A stretch of DNA of 64,000 bases from Petrosia ficiformis (taxonomy: Eukaryota; Porifera; Demospongiae; Haplosclerida; Petrosiidae). A program made the position numbers and the translations under genes. Below the pieces are notes generated by a model. It searched no databases. It was given only the letters and a program-made list of their open reading frames with translations, and was not told the origin of the DNA. Positions 23,106-35,369 of this stretch are shown one piece after another. How positions within the stretch are numbered: position 1 is the stretch's first letter; every line of letters starts with the position of its first letter. The stretch is from contig OX345637.1 of the NCBI GenBank assembly GCA_947044365.1, positions 8,734,076 through 8,798,075 of the forward strand, written 5' to 3'.

Positions 23106-24172
23106 ATACCAAGATTCTACATTTAGTAGTGCAGTAGTATTTTAATTGAGACATTTTTGATTAAAGGGCTAGTTATTCTAATGGAAATTTTTACTCCGGT
23201 ACCAAGTACTAATTGGGTATTTAATGAAGTCCTGCTCTTCCTCAATCAGAGGTTTGAGGTACATGTATTTTTAGTAACAAAATTAAATACCACTTCCAAG
23301 CAACCCTGTTATAGCTAGATTAAAACTATGCTTTTGTTGCTAAGGTATCCAGATCCATATTTGAGAAAAACAGGACTACAACAAATACCCAATTAGAATC
23401 ATAACTAGAAAGGAAATGAAAATGTTCCATATAATGCTTATAAATGTACATGTGCATAAACATTTAATTAGTATGTACATGTACACACATAATGCATACT
23501 TCTTGTATAGGTATACACACGTATATGTACATGTACATGGAGTGCTCAAAAAAGCATCCAGCAGAAACATCGGGAAAATACAATACCGTAAACGTAGACA
23601 TTTTCGAACAGACAAAAGTGTTCATTTGAAGAGTAATAAGGTGAGGAGGCAATGGTAGAAAATAGTAAGTCTACACAACATGGCAGAGCAAGAGCTGAAT
23701 ACATTCTCTGTTTCTTTTAACTTGACTCAGACAACACAACACTACTGTACAAAATCAATCACTGTTATATAGTAAACCACTAAATGTTCTGGAATATTCT
23801 AAAACATGTGCACAGATAACAATCTAGAAAGTTCTAGAGACACATGTCCCAACACCTTTTACCCAATAAGTGTGAACTAGTTATGATCAACATTTAAAGT
23901 ACATGCCTATATTTCCAGCCATGTGATAGTGATTTAAGAATTGCATTCTATACAGCTACATGTGTAGCTGCTAGTTTATTAATTACATCATGAGTGGCAA
24001 TTTGACATGAATTCCTAACATCAACAAAGTATACCTTAGTTTATGTATGCAGTAAACTCCTCAATAGTTATCACAGTAAATTGCGATTTAGTTATAGTTT
24101 TAGTTAACTGAAAGTCATAATGCCTTAATAAAAGTGGTTTTAGTTATAGTTAACTTAAACAACACTTTTAGT
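23106..24172. repeat. 1.07-kb duplicated block, copy at 62.04-63.11 kb
   Basis: The block from AAGATTCTACATTTAGTAG to AACTTAAACAACACT recurs at about 62038-63110 in the same orientation with sparse differences. It contains a basic open stretch on the plus strand (about 23541-23640, reading VLKKASSRNIGKIQYRKRRH) that ends at a GTGAGG donor. In the other copy that frame is broken by a one-base change near 62548, so coding is uncertain. Its right end is a TAACTAAA-type repeat. Confidence 0.7.
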
Positions 24173-24288
24173 TCTAGTACTAATTCTAGTTCTAGAACTG
24201 GAACTAAAATTAAAATGGTGGTACTAAAATTACTTTAAGTTCCAGTACTTAAGAACTGGAACAACACTAATATATATATACCTGTACA

Positions 24289-24329
24289 TGAGGCAACTCT
24301 CATTTTTCATTTTTCCATTGCCTCAGGTG

Positions 24330-24364
<35 letters not shown>

Positions 24365-24510
24365 ACATCTCTGATAACATCATGTACATACACTGTACAT
24401 AAACATACATATATAATAATTGTACATATAATAATGATTGTACATGTACACATTGTCTCAGGTGTCTGTCTTTCTTTCTTTCTTTCTCTCTTTCTTTCTT
24501 TCTTTCAGAT
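24289..24510 (+). repeat. Two truncated SINE tails with CTTT runs
   Basis: From 24289 the sequence TGAGGCAACTCTCATTTTTC begins inside the SINE body without the tRNA head and runs into a CTTT array ending at about 24364. A second fragment (CATTGTCTCAGGTGTCTG, about 24451-24510) has another CTTT array. Together with the full copy at 24588 they form a SINE cluster. Confidence 0.7.
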
Positions 24511-24587
24511 ATCATATGTATATACTAAGGTTTGGTGTTGGTGTCTTTGGTGGTTTAATTACCCCGGCCTTCACCTAAAAGCCTAGT

Positions 24588-24726
24588 ATTCGAACCCTGC
24601 CAGCTGAGCTGCCTGGGTAGCTCAGTTGGTAGAGCATCTGTCTGGAATACAGAGTGTCGTGGGTTCGAATCCCACCTGAGGCAACTCTCATTTTTCATTT
24701 TTCCATTGTCTCAGGTGTCTGTCTTT
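24588..24726 (+). repeat. tRNA-derived SINE, copy 2
   Basis: The tRNA-like head is 24611-24683 with the GGA loop CTGGAAT, intact A and B boxes and one acceptor mismatch. On the opposite strand, upstream, AGCTCAGCTGG sits immediately before CAGGGTTCGAAT, so an A-box-like and a B-box-like motif abut each other there. Confidence 0.8.
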
Positions 24727-24777
24727 AATCTATATAATATATATCTATATAAAATTACAATAATAATTTGTGTCCTC

Positions 24778-24872
24778 GGATGTGATATAGCCCTCGCAGG
24801 CTCGGGCTAATCACATCCTTGGACACAAAACTCAGGTCCTATATTTTGTATATAGGACCTATTAGCATACTG

Positions 24873-24877
<5 letters not shown>
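24778..24877. repeat. Partial palindrome, TAGTATGCTAATAGG family
   Basis: The inner hairpin GATGTGATATAGCCC / GGGCTAATCACATC with tip CTCGCAGGCTC and the right outer arm are present. The left outer arm is missing compared with 14929-15082. A GTAT run follows to 24920. Confidence 0.7.
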
Positions 24878-24908
<31 letters not shown>

Positions 24909-25764
24909 TGTATGTATGTATATTATATAGTATGCTAATAGTCCTACATAACATTCACTCCACCCCCCATGTTTATTTATTATCACATGCAGTATAATTA
25001 TAATAATTATGTTATTATGGTTGTAATTTCATTATAATTACTAATTGCTATCAATAATCTGTTATGTACATGTATATGTATGTGAAGATTTGGGACAGTT
25101 GAAAGATACATGTAGATACACATGTATCCCTTTATCATGGGGGAAGGAAGAGGTGTGGTGGTGGGGGCACTTGACTATACATGAGTAGAGGTGGACCTTT
25201 TTCACCTGATCCAAAAGTCATGTCTATTCCACATGTATTTATTTCTTACATCATATAACCAATATTTCTAACACACAAGGTGAGGTGGAAATGTTTAATG
25301 CATTAATCATTAACTATATAATATTTCTGACCCCAAGGTGGAGCAATTAGAGCCTGCAAGCACATCACATAAGGTGGTGTACACAACTGGAAAGAACAGG
25401 TTCAAGTACACCAATGTGCAATGGGAGGACTTTTGGGCATGTTGATCACCTCCTGTAAGGCTTGATTTATATCATGCACCTCAAGACATGCCAAGGCATA
25501 AGACAAAAGGGGGAAGTCTTGTGCACACCTAATGAAAGGCAAGTGAAGACATGTTCAAACCTTCATTCATTGGAACCTATTTGAAGTTAAAAGATTTCCT
25601 TTGAAAGTCTTACTTTAAAATTTTACTTGTACATGGGGTTAATATTGCAGACATGTTCCAGGAAAATTGCATGCTGCTTCTGTCCTTTCTCAGTAGAAAC
25701 AGCAATTGGAACAAGTCTAGTACTCGTTATAGAAAATAATCTAGTTTTTGGAGGCTTTCTATTA

Positions 25765-26323
25765 TAGGGCTGAGCAATATTGCTATTATTATATCACGAT
25801 AGATAATTGCCAAAATTATCACGATAGCGATAATATCACGATAATTTAACACCTGCAAATGAATTAATTATTTATTTCATTAGTACGTACGTACATGTAT
25901 GTGTACGTCATTACATGCACATTGTAGCTAAAAATTCTAAATCACATTCTTCTGTCTTTAGCTTACTTTTATGAGACTAATCTATAAGCTTAATGATGCC
26001 TCCACAGAAAGTTCCATGGACAGTTGAAAGCTGGAAAGCTAATATGCCAGTAAAAAGTTGATGTTGCTCATGAGTGATTTATCGACCAAACATAGGGTCA
26101 TAATGTAAACATTCCTTGCTCTAACAGCTGTATCTAGATATCAAGAAAAGCTGTAGCGACTATTAACTTTACAGATGCTTTCAAAGAAAACTATCAAAAT
26201 GGTAATGGCACATGCACAGACACATGTGGTATTATTGCAATACAAAATTTTTTATATAATTGATATCACAATCGCCAAAAAATATCGTGATAATCAATAA
26301 ATCGATACTATCGCTCAGCCCTA
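25765..26323. mobile_element. Non-autonomous hAT-type element
   Basis: The ends read TAGGGCTGAGC and its complement, followed by CGATA-rich subterminal repeats typical of non-autonomous hAT elements. CTTTCTAT occurs on both sides (25755-25762 and 26324-26331), an 8-bp target duplication as expected for hAT, with two extra bases on the left. There is no transposase ORF. A full second copy is at 42865-43417, and right-truncated copies start at 28108 and 45187. Confidence 0.8.
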
Positions 26324-27157
26324 CTTTCTATAGCACATTGATAAAAACACATGCAAACCTTCACTCCTTTCTGCTTACAAAGCTTCAAATGTATTCACTC
26401 CAGACCTAATAAGAGTTACTGACAATACCCAGAATATACATATATGTATGTACACATGCAATGTATGTGTATTGATATTAAAGGAAGACTCATTGTTGCA
26501 TTACTATTACACATGTACATATACATGTACTTTTTTATTAATTGGGTGGAGCTGGAAATATAGGAAAGCATATTAAACCTTGGTCAAATGTAGTACAGTA
26601 CAACACATTGCTTTCCCACAGATACAGATATGTTTGTATCACACATTTATATGAGTTGCATCATCATTCTAGGGTATGGTACATAAAGTGATTGAGTTGG
26701 AGAACTGAGACTATCAGGAAGAAAGTACATGTAGTTTTAGCCAGCTTGTTTGAAAATGCAACTAATATCTGTTATTTGATTGCACAAAAAATATCATGGG
26801 ATCAAGCAACCTTGATATGATATTAGAGTGGGCAAACAAAATATTTCATTTTTCATGTACAATATCTATACAACAAAATCCACAATAGTAAAGTACACAC
26901 AACATCTTTCGGTCTGTACTACACATACATATATACATATGATACATGTACATACTACATGTACATGTACATGTACATGTAGTGTATACATTGTAGTTTA
27001 ATGTCACAAGGAGCTAATACATGGGTATACTGTAAATAATGAAACTTCCATGGATTGAAACATATACAAACAGAATTGGAAGGATAATTATATGAAAACG
27101 GTTCAGGCAAATAGATTGTTTGTACATGTAGTTCCAAACTAAAGAGGGTACTTGTAC

Positions 27158-27290
27158 CTGCTATTTGCCAACTTCTTATCTTTAAAGGATCACCAAGAGT
27201 AGCTATCAAACTAGCTGATTTTCCACGTGGTACTCCAAACTCTGTCAGCTTCTCGTGCCACAGATGAATTAGATCATTACAATACTCACC
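27158..27290 (-). pseudogene. Dynein heavy chain exon (before AAA5), copy 1
   Basis: This 133-nt minus-strand exon has acceptor TTTTACACAG and donor GTACAAG. It reads GEYCNDLIHLWHEKLTEFG, then VPRGKSASLIATLGDPL, then KIRSWQIAG. The block TLGDP.KIR.WQIAG is diagnostic of axonemal dynein heavy chains, at the start of AAA5 after the stalk. The fourth residue is cysteine where the two other copies have arginine, which is the usual residue in this family. The neighbouring dynein exons (the rest of AAA5) are not next to it. Copies at 44232-44364 and 51080-51212 suggest at most one works. Confidence 0.75.
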
Positions 27291-28107
27291 CTGTGTAAAA
27301 TGAATAAAAGGATATTGTGAACACATAAATCTATCATTCTATAAAATATGTGTTTGAATCGGTCTAAATATGACTTGTTACATGAATATAAAAATGGGTA
27401 CCAGGTCATAGTTGCACAATAACTTGTAAAAATATCAACAAAGCCAAAGTGGCTCCTATATACATGTATGATATACATGTACATGTACATGTAACATAAT
27501 TTATCTTCAACTACATGTAACAATTAATTAGATGATAAAAGTGATATAGATAATGAGAATACTCTTATGTGCATAATCATACACATGACACTCATATGTA
27601 CATGTACATGAATACATGTATGTACAGTATACACTACATGCATGTATTATTATTGTATATGTACATGTACATGTACTAGTGTTGTTTTAATGTGTGGTTT
27701 AATGTGTTTCAATAAGGTGGTGTACACAACTGGAAAGAACAGGTTCAAGTACACCAATGTGCAATGGGAGGACTTTTGGGCATGTTGATCACCTCCTGTA
27801 AGGCTTGATTTATATCATGCACCTCAAGACATGCCAAGGCATAAGACAAAAGGGGGAAGTCTTGTGCACACCTAATGAAAGGCAAGTGAAGACATGTTCA
27901 AACCTTCATTCATTGGAACCTATTTGAAGTTAAAAGATTTCCTTTGAAAGTCTTACTTTAAAATTTTACTTGTACATGGGGTTAATATTCCAGACATGTT
28001 CCAGGAAAATTGCATGCTGCTTCTGTCCTTTCTCAGTAGAAACAGCAATTGGAACAAGTCTAGTACTCGTTATAGAAAATAATCTAGTTTTTGGAGGCTT
28101 TCTATTA

Positions 28108-28434
28108 TAGGGCTGAGCAATATTGTTATTATTATATCACGATAGATAATTGCCAAAATTATCACGATAGCGATAATATCACGATAATTTAACACCTGCA
28201 AATGAATTAATTATTTATTTCATTAGTACGTACGTACATGTATGTGTACGTCATTACATGCACATTGTAGCTAAAATTCTAAATCACATTCTTCTGTTTT
28301 TAGCTTACTTTTATGAGACTAATCTATAAGCTTAATGATGCCTCCACAGAAAGTTCCATGGAAAGCTGAAAGCTGGAAAGCTAATATGCCAGTAAAAAGT
28401 TGATGTTGCTCATGAGTGATTTATCAACCAAACA
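28108..28434. mobile_element. Right-truncated hAT-type element
   Basis: The left end TAGGGCTGAGC and CGATA repeats are present. The match to 25765-26323 stops at CCAAACA, where sequence equivalent to that beyond about 26818 follows. It arose with the partial tandem duplication inside segment A. Confidence 0.7.
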
Positions 28435-28847
28435 AGACAATGATATTAGAGTGGGAAAACAAATATTTAAAATTTTCATGGACAATATCTATACAACAAA
28501 ATTCACGATATTGAAGTACACACAAAAATTATCGTCTTATGGTCTATATACATGTAGACATACATATATGCATACAGAGAGAGAGACAGACACATACACA
28601 CATGTATCACTTACACAAATGGTTTAATATAATATACTCTATAAAAAAGGTATTTATTCTAAATCAAATAAAATCTTGTGGTCTGAGCAATTTAGTTAAG
28701 TCTCAAAGTACATACATGTAATAAAAATCAGGCCAAAAAAGCTAATAATGCCAATGTGTATAATCTCACATCTCAAAGGAAGCCTTAGGTCTAAGAGATC
28801 CAGGCTTGCATCTTCAAATAGGCAGTTCTGTGGTTTCTCAAAATGGG

Positions 28848-28855
28848 TATAAAAA
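28848..28855 (+). promoter_or_regulatory. TATA box of coiled-coil gene A
   Basis: TATAAAAA lies 49 bp before the start codon at 28897. The same motif at the same distance precedes copy B, and TATAAATA precedes the related gene at 39016. Confidence 0.6.
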
Positions 28856-28896
28856 TACTGAACATTTACAAATAAAGGTCAGATAGAAGAGCTACA

Positions 28897-30142
28897 ATGG
28901 GTGGTGGAAATAGCAAAGTTGAAGAAAAGACAGAACAAGTTCAATCATGTGAAAAAAAGACAGAACAAGTCCAGTCAGTCGAGATAACAAGTGAAAAAGC
29001 AGGAGTAAGTATCACAACATGAAATAAGATGTTACTACAATATTAATATTGTTATATAGCAAAGAAATGAACTCAAGTACTGTTGCAATATTGCAACATT
29101 GCAACAATAACACTCCTGCTACACGTATCAGGTGTACATGTACATGTAGCTGAGTTCTTGTTTGCTATACAGTTTGTGTACATGTATGTGACTGTGCTAA
29201 CGTTAAAACTTCAAACTACAAACATGTATCATGTATCTCATACATTTTAGTGGGTTTTAGTTAACTATAACCAAAATTTAGTAAGGCATTGTGACTTTTA
29301 GTTAACTAAACTATAACTAAATTACAGGTCTAGTGTAATAACTATAACTAAAATGAAAATTGGCTAATAATGGGCACTTCTAGTTAGTTAACTAAAACCC
29401 TTTTAGTAAGCCAAAAATTGTTTAAGTTAACAAATTAAAATTTGAGAAACTATAAGTATAACTAATGGTCATTATTGTCATCATATATTTACAGTGTGAG
29501 AGAGAAAAAGAATGTACATCATGTCAAAGAACTAGAAATGATGAAAACATGGAGGAAAATGAAGAAAGTAAGAAACTAAAAGAAAGAAGAAGCGAGCAAC
29601 AAGAAAAAAAAAGACACAACGAACTAAGAAGAAGAGAGGATGAGGACCATAAATGGAGGCAGCAGATAAGACAAAAAGAAAAAGAATACTACAACTTGAG
29701 AAGAAGGATAACAGAAGAAGAATACAGGTGGAGAAAGGAAAGAAAAAGAAGAGAAGATGAAGACTATAGGTGGCAAAAGGAAAGAAAAAGAAGAGAAGAT
29801 GAGGACTATAAGATGAGGAGAAAGGATGAAGAGAAAGAACAAAGGATGAATGAAAGAGATTATCGGCCTCATGTGGTATGTATGCCTTCAATACCAGCAC
29901 CTACATGTATGATACCAACTATGCCTAGTGCACATGGCATGACTAGTGGTGTGCCTAGTGCACATGGCATGACTAGTGGTGTGCCTAGTGCTGCACCTAC
30001 ATGGATGATACATGGCATGACTAGTGCTATGCCTAGTGCACCTACAATGCTACCAATGTCTACAATACAAACTACGCCTAGTGCACCTGCAGGTACATGC
30101 AGTGTGTCCAGTCAATGCACTGGCCATTCATCCCTTTTGTAA
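28897..30142 (+). CDS. N-myristoylation-type coiled-coil protein, copy A
   Basis: Two exons: 28897-29004 (36 codons, ends GTAAGT) and 29495-30142 (after TATTTACAG), both in phase, giving 251 residues. The N terminus MGGGNSKVEEK has glycine 2, serine 6 and lysine 7, the N-myristoyltransferase pattern, so the protein is probably anchored to a membrane. Exon 1 repeats KTEQVQS twice. Residues about 40-165 are almost wholly E, R, K and D with aromatic residues spaced about 15 apart in units like WRKERKRREDEDYR, predicting a long charged helix. The tail is neutral and repetitive (GMTSGVPSAH twice, then MPSAPTM). I do not recognise a family. The related gene at 39016 shares the plan. The first exon sits on sequence duplicated with copy B. 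Confidence 0.8.
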
Positions 30143-32196
30143 TTAAAAGTTCAAATAGTCTAGGCATTCAGTTATGTTAGGATTATATTATATTGTTATA
30201 TATTGTTTATTGTTTATTTACTACTTATTTTATTCATTTCTTTATTAATTATGTGGTTATTAATTAGTTATAATTAATTAAAAAACATGTAATAGTTTTT
30301 TTTGGAAAAGATTGGTTGAACTGAATCTGGTTGAATCTAGAGGGAAACTGTTCCTTTATATGTAAACTATATAATTCTCCAAACCCTCTTTTTAATTTAA
30401 TAAAAGGGCATGTAAGTTATGTCAAAACCAAAAAAGCACAGAAACAAGATTATAAATTCCCGTACAGTTTTAAAAAGAACAATTTCGTCACAAATCATCA
30501 CAAAAATATGAATATAATTAATATAATGAAATTCATTGCAATTTTTACATCATACTACGAATATAAACTAGAAAAATGGAGGATTTTATGCCAAAAATAG
30601 CCGAAAAGGCTGTGCAGATATCTCAACTTTCGGAAATAATTTCGGACTGACCAGGGAACAGTACTGTATCCATCCCTGGGCAGGGTGCACATCTTATATT
30701 ATGTATAATATTACAACAATTACAATAATTATCAGTCTTACAAATAACACATGTATATAATACAATATGTGTGACTACAAGTCATGGCACACCTCACTAA
30801 TGCAGTACTTTATTCCTTACATGTTGCTGAAAAGGTTATAAGTTGTATTTATATTGTGTAGTATGTTATACCACATTGTGTGATAATCATGTGATAAATA
30901 CAAGGATATGGCCTCTAAATTCAAATAGCTAAAGAGTATGAGTATGATGAACTTAATGCTACAGATCCACTCTATATACACATGTATATACATTATTAAT
31001 TATTGTATTAATTGTCCTATTCTGATTTGATAATTGATTTCAGATCCCAACCCTAGTAAATACACATACACAGTGGAGCACAAATACAGATAAAGATAGT
31101 GGTGCAGGTTTGGGTTAGTAACTGTGTGAATATTAATGGTAGACATCCTAACAATGACAAAAAATCATGTTTGGGATGTGTTATTTTGATATTGTCGCAC
31201 ACAAAATTTGCCACCTATAAGTCAAAAATGCTGGTATCGATGATAACAATCCAATATTACAGTTTACCATGCCTCAATTTTTAATTATTATAAATAGGTA
31301 TAGAGGATATAAAGTGTTTACAACAGTAATTACTGCTAACGATAATAGGCATTGGCCCCTTCTTTGGATACTTTTTAACTTAAAAAATAATGATGCTGTG
31401 AGATAAACAAAGGTACAGATCTGTATCCAACACTAAAAGGTCAGTTCTACGCAGACAAGAATTTTAGTCTTATAAATAAAAATTATGCAATTTTTATGAG
31501 TGAGGCAATCATAACCAACTTTATATATATAACAACACAAATGAATTAAGATTGTGATAAAATTTGCTGACATAACAGAAACCTAATACCGAAACTACTG
31601 GTTGGGTAAATCATTGACTTTCTCTATTGTTTAGTTTCAAGTGGTATAACCTAACAATTAATAATTTCCTGTCATTAAAGAAATTCATGATGATAGTGTG
31701 TACATGTAAATATATAAAAATGGTGGCATTGAGTTATCAGTCGGGAAATAGAGACAATGAGCATGGGCAGTAAGAAACACACATACTACATGTACATTAG
31801 TAGCTAATAGTTAGTAATATTTAATACATATGGGGTCGAGAAGCTCATAAAGCACGAGGAGTAGCATCTTGTAAATCAGATATAGCATCTTGTGGTCAGA
31901 TAAAAAACCTGCCGTCAAAACAGACTACAAGAAAACAACGCTTACCTTCTTCAAAGTGCTGACAAAAAGGTAGGAGAAACATCAGACATCAACAAAGGTT
32001 TTGTCTTTCGTTAATTATAACACGCTATTTGTGCTATATCAGATTTATAATCACCACGCCCTCAGGTGTGTCATCGGATACATACAGCAATTGGAACTAT
32101 CATTTCTGGAACATCATCCTAATTAATAAAAAAACAAGATGAGTAAATAATCATTTATAATAAAGTCATATTCCATCGTCTTCCTATCTCACAAGC
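30143..32196. other. Non-coding part of duplicated segment A and flank
   Basis: No gene is supported. Two sub-blocks recur elsewhere: about 30290-30450 at 41590-41750, and about 30455-30650 (TTCGTCACAAATCATCAC, ATTCATTGCAATTTTTAC, CAGATATCTC) at 33600-33830 and inverted at about 58500-58640. About 31527-31610 recurs at the window end (63918-64000). Confidence 0.55.
31866..32062. repeat. Fold-back element, family M copy 3 (inverted)
   Basis: It has the same landmarks as 20962-21140 with the longer form CTTCTTCAAAGTGCTGAC included. It lies exactly at the right edge of duplicated segment A. Confidence 0.7.
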
Positions 32197-32570
32197 TTAG
32201 CAAACAGCATCAGATGAATCACTTAGCAACTGTAAATGCTTTTGATGAGAGCTAAATAATCGATAGATAGATAGATAGATAGATAAATAGATAAATATAT
32301 AGATGGATGAATGGACGGACACATACATGTACATGTAGATAGATATATAGATACATACATACATACAAACACACAAATAGATAGATAGATACATAGATAG
32401 ACAGACATTACTAACATAGCTAGTGCAGGTTTAACTCTCGGATAGTTCTCTTGTACAAAAAGAGGACCCATACAATAGTCGTGAAAAAATAAACCAGATT
32501 TCTCAGCTAGTGTCATTTTTCTCTCTCCTTCCTTTGGCATAAACACCATCTTAGTAACATCAAATGGACC
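32181..32570 (-). pseudogene. RFC1: RFC1 fragment (replication factor C large subunit)
   Basis: The minus-strand exon 32412-32570 (53 codons, acceptor ATATTTTCAG, donor GTAATG) reads GPFDVTKMVFMPKEGERKM, then TLAEKSGLFFHDYCMGPLF, then VQENYPRVKP. LFFHDY..(A/G)PLFVQENY..VKP is the signature of RFC1, the large subunit of the clamp loader that puts PCNA on DNA. The next piece at about 32200-32240 reads HLQLLSDSSDAVC, matching the RFC1 segment after it, but a TAA stop follows at once. Flanking RFC1 exons were not found. I read it as an isolated fragment. GATA microsatellites fill the intron. Confidence 0.75.
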
Positions 32571-32730
32571 CTGAAAATATAACGATCGATAGATAGATAG
32601 ATAAATAGATAGATAGATAGATGAACTTATAAGTTATAAATAGATGAAGGAAAGACAAAAAAGACATCTCGTATCTTGTATATTTCTACCATTTTTACCA
32701 CTCGAATGGTACCCGAATACATAGAGATAA

Positions 32731-33206
32731 ACATACATACATACATACATACATACATACATACATACATACATACATACATACATACATACATACATAC
32801 ATACATACATACATACATACATACATACATACATACATACATACATACATACATACATACATACATACATACATACATACATACATACATACATACATAC
32901 ATACATACATACATACATACATACATACATACATACATACATACATACATACATACATACATACATACATACATACATACATACATACATACATACATAC
33001 ATACATACATACATACATACATACATACATACATACATACATACATACATACATACATACATACATACATACATACATACATACATACATACATACATAC
33101 ATACATACATACATACATACATACATACATACATACATACATACATACATACATACATACATACATACATACATACATACATACATACATACATACATAC
33201 ATACAT
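32731..33206. repeat. Pure ACAT array, 119 units
   Basis: 476 bp of uninterrupted ACAT repeats. Because the period is 4 and no stop codon occurs in any frame, all frames stay open for up to about 180-225 codons; these ORFs are meaningless. A repeated flank with ACATGCATCATTATGAATAC follows twice (33207-33265). Confidence 0.98.
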
Positions 33207-33599
33207 GTACATGCATCATTATGAATACATACATGTACATGCATCATTATGAATACATACATACATACGTATGTACGTATGTATGTATGTATACATGCAT
33301 ACATAGTTTACATACATACGTACATACATACATACATATCATTCTGTAATGATAAATACACAGTGTATGATGAAATCTGGCTCTTTAGATCATGTACAAA
33401 CCAATATCAATACACTGATTCCCATAAAACACATAGTATTACTAAGTATTCATCCATTAGTACACCTATTTACCTATCATTTATTATGCTTGTCCTCTGG
33501 TTGAGCCATTTTATCAGCAAACTAAATTTTAAAAATAATGGGCGTGGAAAGTTATATCTAATATTAAAATTAAAATGAGTATAACCCTATTAATTAAAA

Positions 33600-33830
33600 G
33601 TCCGTTTTTATCCGAAATTCCTGTACAGTTTTATAAAACAAAATTCGTCACAAATCATCACCAAAAAATGAATATAGTTAATATAATGATATTCATTGCA
33701 ATTTTTACGTCATAATATGAATAATAATGAGGATTTTATGCTGAAAATAGCCGAAATGGGTGTGCAGATATCTCGACTTTCGGAAATTATTTCCGACCGA
33801 AACCCGCAATTACAGTAATCTTGTACAATG
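33600..33830. repeat. Dispersed repeat, relatives at 30.4, 47.5 and 58.5 kb
   Basis: Landmarks are CCTGTACAGTTTTATAAAAC, TTCGTCACAAATCATCAC, ATTCATTGCAATTTTTAC and GTGCAGATATCTCGACTTTC. The copies at 30455 and 47495 keep the same order. The copy at about 58490-58680 is inverted and extends into CACGCCCATTATTA. Confidence 0.65.
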
Positions 33831-33936
33831 GACTTTTGAACACGGCATAAAAAAATAAAATTCGTGATATAATAATGATTGTACATGTACGTATATGTAC
33901 ATTTACAATCTATATAATATATATCTATATGTATTA

Positions 33937-34100
33937 GATAAAGCACCGGTGCGAGTGTTGTATGGAAAATATAGCACGAGGGGTGGGGTCGAGAAGCTCA
34001 TAAAGCACGAGGCATAGCCGATTGCTTTATGAGACTTCGAGACCCCACCCCGAGTGCTATATTTTTCCAAGACAACACGAGCAAACCCGGTGCTTTACCT
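33937..34100. repeat. Large palindrome, AAAGCACCGG family
   Basis: Outer arms read TAAAGCACCGGTGCGAGTG, middle arms GGAAAATATAGCAC, inner arms GGTGGGGTCGAGAAGCTCAT with AAAGCACGAGG, and the second half mirrors them. A copy retaining the inner hairpin and right half lies at 48847-48963, at the right edge of segment B. The left inner arm is also the last sequence of segment A (31838-31865). Confidence 0.8.
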
Positions 34101-34702
34101 GGTTTATAGTACTTTGGATTGATGCAATGGGGAAGAAGATAGTACAGTACAACACATTACGTATATGCACTAGTGTTGGTTTATTTATAGTTACATACAT
34201 GTATAATGTTTCTTTTTTCTTTCGTGTCTAGTATAGTCAGTATACCTCATATACAGTATATTGCATAGAACTCGCGGGATCCTGTTTCTATTTACACTCG
34301 GGTATGACCATAATTATACTTACCAACATATGCTTACATGTATATGTACATAGAAATGTATGACTCTACTAGTACTGAGGGTCATACATGTAGTGCACAT
34401 ATGACCATACTCATACTTAGCAACATACACATACATGTATATGTACATATATATGTATGACTCTACTAGTACTGAGGGTCATACAAAGAGGAAAAGAAGG
34501 AATAAGAAGAGAGGAAGAAGAGGAGGAAGGGAAAGAAGAATGGGAAGAGAATGAAAATACATGTACATGTAGGTGAAGGGAGACGAGGAACAGATAAGGA
34601 AGAAGAGAAAGTTAGAAAGAACAAATATCAAAAGGAGGAAAAGGAGGTCAAGAAGAAGAATGGGTGGAGGAAAAGGAGAAGACATTGTGCATCACAAGGT
34701 AC

Positions 34703-34860
34703 CTTCTAGGTCTGGCACTATGAGAAGCTGAACGTGATCTACAAACTGTTTCAGGACGTGTAAAATGACGAGGATGTGGTTCAGCCACTCCACTATTAAA
34801 TGTTAAGATGACACCTTGTTCCCATGGAAATGCATACTGAGAAAACATCTTACACAATGA
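34703..34860 (-). CDS. Exon F2 of an unrecognised gene
   Basis: This 158-nt exon has the same borders and phase as 17810-17967. Replacements include Y to H in the AEPYPRHF part, H to R before PETVC and I to S in SHIARP. The reading frame is intact. It pairs with exon E2 upstream on the same strand. Confidence 0.5.
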
Positions 34861-35285
34861 CTAATGGATGTAAAAAGGAACAAACATCACATGTATATAT
34901 TACATGTACATGTACATGTAGAGGTACATATGTACATGTAATGTTTGAGTACACTATGCATGAAGTACATGTACATGCTACAATGTACACATGTATAAGT
35001 GTATATCATAATAAACATAATAAAGTGAATAGTAAACTGATTACATGTACATTGTTTTGATAATAACAAATAACTTATCACAGATCTACATGTACATGTA
35101 CATGTGTACTTGTACTTATTTACACACATACACACACAGACATGCACCCATACGTGCACTGTAGCACATACATACACAAACAACCTGTATACATGTAAAC
35201 ACACATGCATACATCTGTGGTAATACATATTGATTTCATGGATGATGAACACATAATGATCAACATACATACGTACAGTTGTTAC

Positions 35286-35369
35286 CTGGCATTGTCTTGC
35301 TATATAAGCAGTAATCTTCTGTGCAACACTCAATACTTCATTATCATTACTAATCTCAATGAAATAGTC
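35286..35369 (-). CDS. Exon E2 of an unrecognised gene
   Basis: 84 nt, in frame, with a six-base deletion relative to E1 that replaces HRTS by YI. Acceptor and donor are unchanged. Confidence 0.5.

Larger units (their letters stand above)
24905..31865. repeat. Long segmental duplication, copy A
   Basis: The segment from ATTATATAGTATGCTAATAG to AAGCACGAGGAGTAG recurs at about 42022-48882 in the same orientation, offset about 17.0-17.1 kb. It contains one hAT-type element, one dynein exon, an internal partial tandem copy (25370-26080 repeated at 27716-28430) and the coiled-coil gene. Differences are scattered substitutions and small indels, so the duplication is recent. The breakpoints lie at palindromic repeats at both ends. 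Confidence 0.85.

Noticed and set aside
29532..29900. F/L/S-rich minus-strand ORFs opposite the coiled-coil exon (also 46604-46972 and 38937-39379)
   Set aside because: Antisense of E/R/K codons stays open by composition. There are no splice sites or start context, and the plus strand has a clear gene.
32627..33304. ORFs of 181-225 codons made of MYVC or IHTY repeats on both strands
   Set aside because: They are translations of the pure ACAT array, which has no stop in any frame. There is no coding evidence.
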